64,000 nt of DNA from Avena insularis. Lineage: Eukaryota > Streptophyta > Magnoliopsida > Poales > Poaceae. Below, one piece after another: positions 35,903 through 47,279 of the stretch. Position 1 is the first letter of the stretch. The number at the start of each line of letters is the position of its first letter. The notes beneath the pieces were generated by a model. The model did not search any database and was not told where the DNA came from. It saw only the letters and a list, made by a program, of their open reading frames with translations. The position numbers were made by a program, and so were the translations under genes. The stretch is from positions 353,728,010-353,792,009 of the forward strand of contig CM042694.1 in the NCBI GenBank assembly GCA_023614405.1, given 5' to 3'.

Positions 35903-37411
35903 TGATGACCCATAAGTATAGGGGGTGTATCGCAGTATATTCGATAAGTAAGAGTGTCGAACCCAACAAGGAGCAGAAGGTGTTGGCTAGTGGTATGGAT
36001 CAGGAATTCTCTGCAAATACTTAGCAAACGGATTTTTAGGGGTTTTCGATAAAGCAAGTAAACAAAGTACGAGTAAATAAAAGACAGCAGGAACAAATGC
36101 AACAAGTGGCCCAATCCTTTATGCAGCAAAGGACAAGCCGGTTGTATTACTTAAGATGACCAAACGTTCTCGAGGACACATGGGAAGACTGTCAAGTGCT
36201 TTCGCTTCGTATAGTTGATTAATCTTCTTTAGCTTGCTAAGTGTTGTGTGGGTGAACCTGGGCTAATGTACCGACCTTCCTAGGTCTAATACATACTTGT
36301 GATTATACCCCTTGCAAACATCCGTAAGTACAATAAAGTAATTAAGGTAGAAACCTAACCACATCTTTAAACTCTAAGACCCTTACGTCCCTTGTGCAAT
36401 GGTTTCCTAACGGGGGTTCAGGTTTCTGTCAGTCCGGAAACCCCTACGATTAGTAGCCAAATACACAATGCATTCCCCTAGGACCATATAGGTGAAGTGT
36501 CATGTAGTCGACGTTTAGATGACACCACTAGAAGAAGTACACCACAACTTAAATATCAAACCATTGAATCTTTCTCAACACAACTCCACTACTAACAACA
36601 TGACTTCTCCCATGTCCTCAAGAACAAAATGAACTACTCACAAGACATCATATGGATCATGATCAGAGATGGAATAATGATGTATAACAATCTGAACATA
36701 GACAATAATTCAATGGTTCACTCAATAGCATCAACTACAAAGAGTAATCAACACTGGGAAAGTTTCCCCTATGAACTATGCAAGATTTAACCCAATTGTT
36801 ACAGCAATATGGAGATGGTGATGAGGGTGCTGATGGTGATGATGGTGGTGATAATGATGATGATGATCCCGATGAAGTCTAGTTTGATGGTGGTGTTGAT
36901 GGCGATGATCTCCCTCTCGTAAAGAATTCCCGACAGCAATGTAATCTGTAGAGATCTTTCTCTCTCAGTGTTTTCCGCCCTGTAGAGGCGGCGGAATCTT
37001 TCTGTGGTCGCTCCCCGAGTCTTAGGGTTTCGGGAGGATAATATACGCCAGAGGGGAGTGCCTGGAGTGGGCCAGGGCGGCCACACCACCTGCTGGCGCG
37101 GCCTAGGGCTGCCCGCGCTAGGGGGTGGTGTGGGCCCCCTGTGGCCCATCTCCAGCCCCCCTTCTGGCTTCCTTCGTCTTCTGGAAAAATAGGATTTTCC
37201 GTATATTTTCCTGGATTTTCTGAACTTCGCGAATTTTGCCTCCAAACAGCACATTTTCCATCAGAATCCTGACTGCAGCGGTCCATGCTCCAAAACTCAT
37301 CAACCATGCAAAAACAGATGAAATAACATAAGTATCACCTCTCAATACGAAATATATCAATGAATAATAGTGAATTAAGACATAGAATAGTGATGCAAAA
37401 TGGACGTATCA
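35903..37411 (-). repeat. 5' LTR of the non-autonomous Gypsy element
   Basis: It begins TGATACGTCC at 37411 on the minus strand and ends at 35903. It is collinear with 29498-30999 throughout, including the GC-rich block near 37070-37140. Confidence 0.92.
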
Positions 37412-37483
37412 GTTTCCACTATGTATAAGGTGAACCTTAGCGGATGCCACATACTAGGTCTTATTAAGGTGTGCCTTTTATCT

Positions 37484-37895
37484 ATATATCTACTACTATA
37501 ATGGAGCAGTTTTGAATTGGATCCATATATAGCACCAATCTTGACCGTTGGGCTGTTAGGTCCAATGGTTCAGAGCAGCTAGATTGGTGTTGAATAGTAC
37601 CTAGAGCAAACTCCACCATGTTCTAGAACCATCATGTCACCAACCCCAAAATTCCAAAGCACAGTAGGTTGTATTCTCAATATGTGTAGATAGTTATTAT
37701 TAATAGACTTAATTTATGCATTTTGGGGGTGGTGACATGATGGTTCTAGGACATGGTGGAGTTTGCTCTAGGTACGTACTATTCAACACGAATCCAGCTT
37801 CGCTGAACCATAGGATCCAACAGCCCAACGGTCAGGATTGGTGCTATAGATCCAATTCAAAACTGCTCCACTATAGTAGTAGAGATAGATATATC
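37484..37895. repeat. Large inverted repeat with Helitron-like ends
   Basis: The arm about 37487-37660 reads outward from TCTACTACTATAATGGAGCA and is mirrored by 37720-37895 as its reverse complement, with the same inner phrases (GAGCAAACTCCACCATGT, TCATGTCACCA). Solitary or paired copies of one arm are at about 50735-50840 and 50880-51035. Starts of the type TCTCTACTACTATAGTGG resemble Helitron 5' ends (TC, preceded by A), but this is an inference. Confidence 0.65.
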
Positions 37896-38546
37896 TTATC
37901 TTATCTTATTATCTTACGACTATATAGTGTACGAATAACTATGAATATTGACCGTTGGATCAAGACTCGTGAATCCCAACATTTCCAGCCGTTGGATCTT
38001 CTTTTCAATTCTAGCATCTAGAAGATTCTATTAATAGTCTTCAGCATAATGAATGCTATGCACAAACCCCAAAACACACTTCTCCATCATACTAGAATCT
38101 TCTCCCTCATAGCTAATAATCGTTGACTTCTACATGATCTTATCTTATCTTATCTTACCACTATATAGTGTACCGATAACTTTGAATGTGGACCATTGGA
38201 TCAAGACTCATGAATCCCAACATTTCTAGCCGTTGGATGTTCTTTTCCATTCTAGCATCTAGAAGATTCTACTGATAATCTTGAACACAATGAATGCACT
38301 ATGCATAAACCTCTCAAAACACACTTCTCCATCATACTAGAATCTTGTCCCTCGTTTCTCTAGACCATGTTACCAAAACTTTCTAGTGTTAGGTAGCTAA
38401 TAATCTTTGACTTCTACACATGATGATAGAAAGTACAAGGACCAAATATACACCCATACTTTATAGATGTTGATCAAATTTATAATTTTTTGTGCTTTAC
38501 CAATTATAATTTTATATAGTGATGATATGTCATACGTTTACTATCT
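37896..38546. repeat. Repeat family A, two units
   Basis: Each unit has a TATCT run, a palindrome of the type CACTATATAGTG, then TTGACCGTTGGATCAAGACT and, about 45 bp later, a second GTTGGATC, followed by ATTCTAGCATCTAGAAGATT. It ends in AT-rich sequence with CTTTACCAATTATAATTT. Confidence 0.8.
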
Positions 38547-39152
38547 GAGCCTTATTAAGGTGTGCTTTTTTACACAATGCGGGAGTAGTATATTTCTTTG
38601 CTTAGACATATGGTCACCTCTGTCCACGTGTTGTACATTCTGAGAGAATAAAACGTTGGCAGGGGAAGAGGGCAACAACGAAGAGAAGTTGAAGACGGTT
38701 CCATGTCAGAGCAAAGTTATGATGGGTTTCTGACACGAGGTACTCCTGCGGCCTTACAGTGTACACTCTACTAGTAGTAAATTTCAGGACCTATGCACGC
38801 AAAACAAATCGTGTGTTTTCTCTGTCCTTCCCTATGCTCCATCTCTCCTCCCCTTTCCCCTCGCGCACCGGTCCGGCTAATCTCTCTCCCCTCGTCCACA
38901 GCGTGGCGCTGTGCACATGTGCCTTGGTACAGCGGCTCTGTGTCTCTGGCGTGTTCAGTAGCCACGCGTTAGTGTGGAGTAGGGACGAGGAGGAGTACAT
39001 AGGAAGGAAACCACTTTGGTCCTTGGCGGCAAAAAAATTCAAACTTTTTCGGCTTTCGAAATTTTCACTTGCTTCCCAAACATCGGTAGGGAAGGTTACT
39101 CAAAAGATCAGCCAAACATCGGGAGGGAAGGAAATTTTGAACCAGTTTTGAA
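38547..39152. repeat. Repeat family S, copy 1, with 130-codon ORF
   Basis: Starts at CTTATTAAGGTGTGC and ends at a 2x repeat of CATCGGGAGGGAAGG. The plus-strand ORF 38759-39151 (starting MYTLLVVNFRTYARKT) is open here; in copies at 43047 and 51120 the same frame is shorter or shifted. It has no known domain, so it is not annotated as a gene. Confidence 0.75.
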
Positions 39153-39870
39153 CATTGACTATTGGATCAAGACTAGTAAATCCAAACTTTGAACATTGAC
39201 CGTTCGATCAAGACTGGCAAATCCAAACTTTGCTAACTGTTGCATCTTCTTTTCCATTATTAGCATCAAGAAAGATTCTACCGATAGTCTTTAGCACAAT
39301 GGACGCTAGTATGCACATACCTCAAAACACACACTTCATTGCTTAGTTTTAGGGTCCTTGTGCAAAATGCATGCATGGATTTGGATGAAAATTTCATTTT
39401 TATGAGGTCCTGGATGTAACTTGTACTTCCACTGACCGTCTTAACTCTCAAGCACCTCGCTCCTACGAGACCAACCATTAGATCAGCCATTCGCGGTACT
39501 TCTTATGTTATCTTTATCCTGTCTTATCTCTTACAATACCATACCACCATTGTATAGTGTACGAATTAACTTTGAACATTGACCGCTGGATCAAGACTAC
39601 CAAATCCAAACATTACTAACCGTTAGATCTTCTATTTTCCCTTAGCATGGAGAAAGATTCTAGTGATAGTCTTTAGCGTGATGAACTCTAGTATGCGCAA
39701 ACCACAAAACACACACAGTTCATTATTCAGTTTTAGGGTTATTGTGTTAAATGGATGGACTTGGATGCAATTTTCATTTTTTTCTGAGGTCCTTGATGTA
39801 AGTTGTACTTCCATCAATCGTGTTAACTCTCAAGCACCTCTCTCCTATGAGACCTACCATAGTTAAAAGA
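39153..39870. repeat. Repeat family B, about two units
   Basis: Units begin TTTGAACATTGACCGTTGGA, continue through TTAGCATC(T)AGAAAGATTC and TGGACTTGGATG, and end near GAGACCTACCAT. The same family forms the five-unit array at 48824-50470. Confidence 0.75.
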
Positions 39871-39959
39871 AAATTCAACCACCCCAATTATCACATAAGC
39901 TGGACCAACGGTTTCTTATACGTAATGCCCAAGTTTTTAGTACTAGGATTTTTCAAGCT

Positions 39960-41275
39960 TCATCCTAGCAAACTTTGCACACTTCAGTGACTTCTTGTCG
40001 ATTGACCGAAATTAGATCAAACTTGAGCTACAAGTAAGTGCGATAGATTGCTCTTGAATTAAATGTATTTTTGTAGGTAGATGGGGGCATCTTCTTCTAG
40101 TAAACAGTGTCGTCGGTGTGAGTTTCTAACTATGAGGAAATAAAATCCTCAGTTTTCCGAGTGATGATGAGATGGTTCTTTTATGTAAAGAAAGTCTGAA
40201 CAATATCGATCTCAATGCCATAAGCCAAGATTTTAGACATATTAAGTGGACCAACGTGTTTTACTTACGATTCCCATGTTTTATGAGTTTTCAAGCTCCC
40301 TATGTAGCTAATTAACTTTCCCCCACTCAAATGACTTCATGCCTATATTTATCGAAATTTGGTCAAACTTGAATTACAACAACTAAATTAATGTAGGTTG
40401 CTTCTAAAGAATTACAAAAAACTTTTGGAGGTGTACGCATTGGGGGCTCAGTTAATATACCAGAAAACAACCGAGAGTTTTGACAATAGGTTTTTAACTC
40501 CTTTCTAATTAAGATTTTGCATCTTGACAATTAATGAAAAATTAGCTCAAACTTGAGCTACAAGTAAGCGCGATAGATTTTTCATTAATTAAATGTCTCT
40601 TTGGAGGTAGATGGATGCATATTCTTGTAGTAATCAGTACCGCTGGTGTGAGTTTCCAACTATCAGGAAAGAACATTCTCAATTTTCTGAGTGATGATGA
40701 GATTATTGTTCGTTTTCGTAAAAAGTACGAAGGATATGAACCTGAACGCCACAAGCCAAGCTTTCAGACATATATAGTGGACCCTCATGTTGTACTTATG
40801 ATTCCCATGTTTTATGAGTTTTCAAACTTATTCTATAGCTAACTTTGCCCACTTGAAATTGATTTTATGTTGATTTATTGAAATTAGTTCAATTTTGAAC
40901 TACAAGTAAATTGTAGGTTGCATTGAAAGTTTTACGTTTTTTGGAGGTAACCATTGGGGGCTGATTTAATATATCACAAACCACCACCGATAGTTTATAC
41001 AACCAGTTCAACTTCTTGCTAAGATTTTGCATCTTGACAATTTAACGAAATTATATCAAACTTGAGCTACAAGTAAATGCGATAGATTGCTCTTGAGTTA
41101 ATTGTGTTTTCGGAGGTAGACGGGTGCATCTTCTTGTAGTAAACAATGTCGTCGATGTCAATTTCCAAATATCAGGAAATATCATTCTTAATTTTCCGAG
41201 TGACGACGAGATTGTTCCTTTCTGTAAAGACAGTCTCAAGAGTATGGATCTAAATCCCTCGTTCCTCTAGACCAT
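39960..41275. repeat. Repeat family C, three units
   Basis: Units of roughly 500 bp recur at about 40020, 40555 and 41060. They share GAGCTACAAGTAAG, GCATCTTCTTGTAGTAA, CAACTATCAGGAAAG and GTTTTATGAGTTTTCAAAC. No coding potential is recognised. Confidence 0.75.
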
Positions 41276-43046
41276 GTTAAAAAAAATTCAAGTGTTAGGT
41301 AGCTAATAATCTTTGACTTCTACACATAATGATACAAAGTAGAAGAACCAAATATACACCCATACTTTATAGATGATCAAATTTATATTTTTTCCACTTT
41401 ACCTATTATAATTTTATATAGTGATGATATGCTAGACGTCTATTATCTGAGCCACATGTGTAGGGCACGTGCAACTTACTAGTATCTTATCTTATCTTAT
41501 CTTACCACTATATATTGTACGAATAACTTTGAATGTTGACCGTTGGATCAAGACACACGAATCCCAGCATTTCTAGCCATTGGATCTTTTCCATTCTAGC
41601 ATCTAGAAGATTCTATTGATAGTCTTCGGCATAATGAATGCTATGCACAAACCTTAAAACACACTTCTCCGTCATATTAGAAGCTTCTCCCTTGTTTCTC
41701 TAGACCATGTTATCAAAAGAAATCACGTGTTAGGTAGCTAATAATCTTTGACATCTACATGATGATACAAAGTACAAGGACCAAATGTACACCCATAATT
41801 TATAGATGTTGATCAAATTTATAATTTTTTGTGCTTTACCAATTATAATTGTATATAGTGAGGATATGTCATACGTCTACTATCTTAGTCTCACGTGCAA
41901 CTTACTAGTAGCTAATAATCGTTGACTTCTACACGATCTTGCCATTATATAGTGTACAAACAACTTTCAATATTGACCATTGGATCAAGACTCGTGAATC
42001 CCAACATTTCCAGTCACTGGATCTTCTATTCCATTCTAGCATCTTGAAGATTCTATTGATAGTATTCATTACAAACCACTATATAGTGTACGAATAACTT
42101 TGAACGTTGACCGTTGGATCAAGACTCGCGAATCCCAGCATTTCTAGCTGTTGGATCTTCTTTTCCATTCTAGCATCTAGAAGATTCTATTGATAGTCTT
42201 GAACACAATGAATGCACTATGCATAAACCTCTCCAAACACACTTCTCGACCATACTAGAATCTTCTCCCTTGTTTCTCTAGACCATGTTACCAACAATTT
42301 CAAGTGTTAGGTATTTAATAATCTTTAACTTCTACACATGATGATACAAAGTACAAGAACCAAATATACACCCATACTTTATAGATGTTGATCAAATTTA
42401 TAATTTTTTTGTGCTTTACCAATTATAATTTATATAGTGATGATATGTCATACGTCTACTATCTGAGTCTCACGTGCAACTTACTAGTAGCTAATAATCG
42501 TTGACTTCTACACGATCTTGCCATTATATAGTGTGCAAACAACTTTGAATATTGATCGTTGGATGACGACTCACGAATCCCAACATTTCCAGTCGCTGGA
42601 TCTTCTATTCTATTCTAGCATCTTGAAGATTCTATTGATAGTCTTCATTACAAACCACTATATAGTGTACGAATAACTTTGAATATTGACCGTTGGATCA
42701 AGACTCGCGAATCCCAACATTTCTAGATGTTGGATCTTCTTTTCCATTCTAGCATCTAGAAGATTCTATTGATAGTCTTGAACACAATGAATGCACTATG
42801 CATAAACCTCTCAAAACACACTTCTCGACCATACTAGAATCTTCTCCCTTGTTTCTCTAGACCATGTTACCAACAATTTCAAGTGTTAGGTAGGTAATAA
42901 TCTTTGACTTCTACACATGATGATACAAAGTACAAGAACAAATATACACCCATACTTTATAGATGTTGATCAAATTTATAAGTTTTTTGTGCTTTACTAG
43001 TTATAATTTTATATAGTGATGATATGTCATACGATTTACTATCTGA
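41276..43046. repeat. Repeat family A array
   Basis: Several A units in series, with CACTATATAGTG palindromes near 42069 and 42657 and a diverged form near 41506. At 41460 a unit ends GGGCACGTGCAACTTACTAG, the Helitron-like 3' end. There are no genes. Confidence 0.8.
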
Positions 43047-43645
43047 GCCTTATTAAGGTGTGCTTTTTTACACAGTGCGGGAGTAGTATATTTCTTTGCT
43101 TAGACATATGGTCACCTCTGTCCACACGCTGTACATGCTGAGAGAATAAAACATTGGCAGGGGAAGAGGGCAGCAGCGAAGAGAAGTTGAAGGCGGTTCT
43201 ATGTCAGAGCAAAGTTATGATGGGTTTCTGACACGAGGTACTTCTGCGGCCTTACAGTGTACACTCTACTAGTAGTAATTTTCAGGACCTATGCACGCAA
43301 AACAAATTGTGTGTTTTCTCTCTCATTCCCTATGCTCCATCTCTCCTCCCCTTTCCCCTCGCGCACCGGTCCGGCTGATCTCTCTCTCCCCTCGTCCCTA
43401 GCGTGGTGCTGCGCATGTGTGTACGGCGGCTTTGTGTCTCTGGTGTGTTCAGCAGCCGCGTGTTGGTGTGGAGTAGGGATGAGGAGGAGTACATAGGAAG
43501 GAAATAACTTTGGTCCTTGGCGGCACAAAAATTCAAACTTTTCTGGTTTTCGAAATTTTCACTTGCTTCCCAAACATCAGGAGGGAAGGTTATCCAAAAG
43601 ATCGGCCAAACATCGGGATGGAAGGTAATTTTGAACCATTTTTGA
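43047..43645. repeat. Repeat family S, copy 2
   Basis: Collinear with 38547-39152. It differs by small indels that break the 130-codon frame (79 codons at 43257-43496). It is not followed by a B unit, unlike the other two copies. Confidence 0.75.
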
Positions 43646-44610
43646 ACATTCATCACATCGAATAAATGAAAAACAAAAAACAAAAGTTTTACTCATGATG
43701 TCCTATCATGTCTTGTGCACCACGTACCATGAAAACTGTAATCATGTGATTAGATATGTTTTGGAAAAATAGCTTCACAATATTGTCCTACCATATGTAA
43801 GGACACTATCAGGTTTATTTCAACCCGAACAACAAAGGTCATCAAGGCCATATTGACATCATAGTTTACAATTGATAGAGTTCCCATGATAGTTTGGTAG
43901 ATGGGTGCATCTTGGCGTAGTAAGCATTGTTGCATGCGGAAGTTTACAACAATTAGGAAAAAAAGAATTTCAATTTTCCTAGTGAGTACGGTGATGTTTT
44001 TTTGTGAAGAAAGTCCAAATAATATGGTTTAGAATACCACAATCCACACATACTTTAGTTGATCATGGTTCCTATCTTACTTCAGCTAAAAGTTTACATA
44101 TTATGATGGATTGTGACACGCGGTACTAGTACACATACTACAGTACTACATTACGTAGTAGATTTTTTCTCTCCTTCTCCCCTCTCACCAGCCATCCACT
44201 ATCCTCTCCATTTCTCCTTCCTTCCCGTGTAAGCTTTCATGCAATGATTATGCTTCTAGTCTGTGATGCAGCGGTGTAGAAAAAGATGAGGCCCACGCCA
44301 TACCACCATCAATCAAGTTCGGTGACACAACTTTGTGAAGAGTATACGTATACTAGTAGTAGTACTATAGCTAGATAAGTATGTACTACTATAGACACTT
44401 AATTTTTAACGGAGGAAGTAAGAGACACCGAGTAATTCTGCATGATTCTCTTCATTTTTTGATAAAGCGGGGCGCCTCCTGAATTCTCTGGTCCGAGAAA
44501 AATCAAGAACCGACAAGTCTGGTATAATCCTTTTTTGTTGACGGGACGAGTCTGGTACAATCTATTTATGATATTTTGGGATAGTTTTCAGGATATTAAC
44601 ACAAGCACGA
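43646..44610. other. AT-rich spacer with a diverged C unit
   Basis: A decayed C-family unit is seen at about 43885-44090 (GATGGGTGCATCTTGG, then AATTAGGAAAAAAAGAATTT). Nothing else is supported before the TATA box at 44611. Confidence 0.45.
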
Positions 44611-44620
44611 CTATAAATAG
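44611..44620 (+). promoter_or_regulatory. TATA box of the acidic ORF
   Basis: CTATAAATAG lies about 105 bp upstream of ATG 44716, followed by a pyrimidine-rich leader (ACTCAATCTCTCTCTATTTCC), a layout common in plant promoters. Confidence 0.55.
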
Positions 44621-44715
44621 ACATTATAAATTGTAACAGTACGCACTCCTACTTTCACCCAAAACACCCAACCCACCGTTGCTTAGAACTCAATCTCTCT
44701 CTATTTCCTTCCAAA

Positions 44716-45076
44716 ATGTCATATGCCAACTCTCTCCAGAACACGTCGATTGACCTGACAAATGGGAAAGGCCCCAAAACTCCACCTGGAAGCCCAGACT
44801 TAGTCGACGGGCCATATCGCCATTGTCCGACTCCTCGATGAAGAAGATAGCCACCGGCGGTCTTTTTCAAGGACACCACCACCAATGCCGAGCGACTCCG
44901 ATAAGACGGAAGATGAGACTGAGGAAGAGGAGGAGTCTGAGGTCGACCTTGAGGAGGAGGCCGAAGACGACGACAGGGAGAAGGCCGAGGACGATGACGG
45001 GGAGGAGGCCGAGGACGACGACGAGGAGGTCTCTTCCTGCCCCCCACCGAAGAAGCGTGCTCGAGTGCAAAATTAA
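44716..45076 (+). pseudogene. Small acidic protein with C-terminal nuclear localisation signal; split by a frame change
   Basis: ATG 44716 opens 41 codons (MSYANSLQNTSIDLTNGKG... PTPR) ending at TGA 44839-44841. A second frame, open from 44804 to TAA 45076, reads IAIVRLLDEEDSHRR, then PSDSDKTEDETEEEEESEVD and further Asp/Glu runs, and ends PPPKKRARVQN. The overlap of the frames suggests one ancestral protein with a one- or two-base indel between 44804 and 44839. Alternatively, ATG 44885 starts a separate 63-residue acidic protein. The strong acidity followed by a basic PKKRARV signal resembles tails of nuclear histone-binding proteins, but no domain is recognised. TATA box and leader support transcription. 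The function is unknown. Confidence 0.45.
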
Positions 45077-46290
45077 ACAGTGTCCAGAGAAGAGGCGGGC
45101 AATGTACTATATCTCGTTCTACGAAGCATCTTGGCTTTGGTAAATAATGTTGTCAATGAGAGTTCCAAACTTTTAGGAAAATTCTTTTCAATTTCCAAGT
45201 GATAGGATTTGTTTTTAGTAATTAAGTACATCCGGATAATTTGGCTTAGAGTGCACTCACTGTATTCTAGCAAAATATAGATAATTTCCACTTCATGTTA
45301 TATGAAAATACTTATTTCAATGTGTGTCATGATACATAGTTTTTTTTGCGGGAGGGGGTGGTAATGATACATAGTTTAAACTTAAATGGTGTCCTCTTAT
45401 ATTTGTGCTTGTTTGGACGAAAACTACAAACATGGATTTGGATAACTTTCGAAAAACTTGCTACACAATAGTAGAATAACCATGTATGAACATAGTTCAC
45501 ATTTTAAGCCAAGTTACCAATGCCAAGGTCATATCTGCATCACTCGTCCCATTTATTAGGATAAATTAATGAAAAGTAAAGAAAACAATAAAATGTTAGG
45601 AACTTATGTATGCTGTCCTCTTCCGTAAATGATAAACATGAATTTTGATAAGGTTTAAAAATACTTCTTCCCAATATGACCAGTGATGTGTTAACATATA
45701 CTTGGGTTTCAAGTTAAATAATGACAAAGGTCGTGTCCATTTTGGGTAGATGGGGTGCATCTTGACATGACATACTAATGTTGTTAATTGGACTTTTCAA
45801 CTTTTATGTATAGAATTTTGTTAAATTATTTTAGAAGTGCCACATATAATTATTTTTTAAAGAAAAGGAAAAGAGTATGGCTCCAAATGCCACAACACAC
45901 TAAATTTTACACAAAATAGAGTATGTTTCATGGTTAACAAGTTTCATAAATTTTGAGGTGTTCTAGCTGATTTCGCATAATTAAATGACATTTTGTCTAT
46001 AAAACCTAAGTAGGGAAATTTTGAACTACAAGTGCGTGATAGATTGCTTGTAAATTTATAAGAAATTCACATAGTACTAATTATTGTACCCACATGGTTA
46101 TACTGAAAACCAACTATTGTTTTGAAAGATACAACTTCTTTGTATGAATTTCCATGCTGACGCATCTGACCATGTTTCAAAAAAGTGAAAGAAAATAAGG
46201 AAACATGCACACAGCCTTTTAGTAGTACTCCTATTAAAAATTCATACTTGTAAAACAGTAAAGGCGACGCTGTTAAAGTTTCAATACAAG
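45077..46290. other. Spacer with two diverged C units
   Basis: Decayed C-family phrases occur at about 45120-45260 and 45740-46080. No gene is supported. Confidence 0.4.
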
Positions 46291-46352
46291 GGACCTGGGA
46301 ACCTTCACCGGCCCTCCACAATTAACCTTTCTTCCGCTTAGACTTTGTAGTA

Positions 46353-46898
46353 ATGGCTCCGAAGAATAGAGCTCCCCGTGGGAAGAACAAGACCCAGGTG
46401 GCGGCGACAAAGGTCGTGGAGAAAAAGAAGTCATGTCGCCGGCTTTCGAATTCTGCTCTGGCCACTCCAGGTCGCAGTCTCGCACCAGGCAGCCGTAGGA
46501 AGAAGCAGGTGTCGAGGTCTGTCAAGGCCGGGCTGCATTTCCCCGTCGACCGGATCGGGCGCTACCTCAAGGAGGGTCGGTACTCCCATCTCATAGGCTT
46601 CGGGGCTCCTGTCTACCTCGGGGCTGTTCTCAAGTACCTCACCGCCGAGGTGTTGGAGCTCGCCGAGCAAGCCACGAAGGACAGCAAGAAGATCTGCATC
46701 ATCCTGAGGCACGTAATGCTCGGCGTCATGAGCGACGAGGAGCTCAGCAAGCTGCTGGCCGGTGTTACCATCGCGCACAACGGCGTGCTTCCCAGCATCC
46801 ACGAGTCCCTACTTGGCGATGGTACCGCGGAGGATGCAGCCAAGTTGCCCATGGCAGATGCTGCCAAGTCGCCTGAGAAGACCGCTGAGTCCCCCTAG
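46353..46898 (+). CDS. Divergent histone H2A variant, H2A.W-like ancestry
   Basis: This 181-residue single-exon ORF contains a complete H2A fold (residues about 54-150: [48 protein letters not shown]). H2A pairs with H2B in the nucleosome. The C-terminus [10 protein letters not shown] matches the position of SPKK motifs of plant H2A.W, suggesting that origin. By H2A numbering, DNA-contact residues changed are K36E, R42L, R77C and R88M; acidic-patch E56 is K, while E61, E64, D90, E91 and E92 remain. The N-terminal tail is about 58 residues, longer than usual, and basic. The start has a G at +4 (GTAATGGC). The frame is intact and GC-rich at third positions, unlike its AT-rich flanks. It could be a specialised variant or a young pseudogene. 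Confidence 0.88.
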   Translation: MAPKNRAPRGKNKTQVAATKVVEKKKSCRRLSNSALATPGRSLAPGSRRKKQVSRSVKAGLHFPVDRIGRYLKEGRYSHLIGFGAPVYLGAVLKYLTAEVLELAEQATKDSKKICIILRHVMLGVMSDEELSKLLAGVTIAHNGVLPSIHESLLGDGTAEDAAKLPMADAAKSPEKTAESP

Positions 46899-47073
46899 AA
46901 GTCGTTAAGTTGTACTACTACTACTCCGTATGTGTTTGGGTTTGCTCTGTTTGCAGTTTGGTTAATCATCAGTGTCAATGTAATATTCAGATCTGTGATG
47001 CTAAGAAAAAGCTTGTGAGGGTTCTAAAAAATGATGTTTTCCTAATCTTATCCTATACTCCATTTATTTAATA
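46899..47073 (+). other. Likely 3' UTR of the H2A-like gene
   Basis: The sequence after the stop is T-rich, with TGTTTGGGTTTGC and AATGTAATATTC, a plausible plant polyadenylation region near 46976-46988. There is no other gene. Confidence 0.35.
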
Positions 47074-47205
47074 CTCCCTCTGTTCAGAAATATAAGACAT
47101 TTTAGCTTTGTGAATCGAATATATCTAGACGACCATACACTAAAAGGCTTCTAAATACATTCATTTCACAAAGCTAAAACGTCTTATATTTCTAAACGGC
47201 AGGAG
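47074..47205. mobile_element. Stowaway-type MITE
   Basis: 132 bp with ends CTCCCTCTGTTCAGAAATAT and its near reverse complement, between TA dinucleotides at 47072-47073 and 47206-47207. It lies about 175 bp after the H2A stop. Confidence 0.85.
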
Positions 47206-47279
47206 TATTACTCAGCATATTAGGTTTAGTCAAAGTCAACCGTTAGAAAGTTTAAATAGTATACTCATTGAGAAAAATC

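Larger units (their letters stand above)
29498..37411 (-). mobile_element. Complete non-autonomous Gypsy-type LTR retrotransposon (TSD GTTTC)
   Basis: GTTTC at 29493-29497 and 37412-37416 flanks an insert that starts TGATGACCCA and ends GGACGTATCA. Two LTRs of about 1.5 kb bracket a 4.9-kb interior. In minus-strand order the interior has a primer site, a Gag-like ORF, a damaged protease-like segment, a small coiled-coil ORF and a purine tract. No RT, RNase H or integrase motif was seen, so mobility would need proteins from a related element. The two LTRs differ by a modest number of substitutions (denser at the 5' ends I compared), so the insertion is not very recent. Confidence 0.92.

Noticed and set aside
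44655..45070. Minus-strand Arg/Pro-rich and Leu-rich ORFs
   Set aside because: Antisense shadows of the acidic plus-strand ORF, which has a TATA box and leader.
46431..46867. Minus-strand ORFs over the H2A gene
   Set aside because: Antisense shadows of a clear histone fold.
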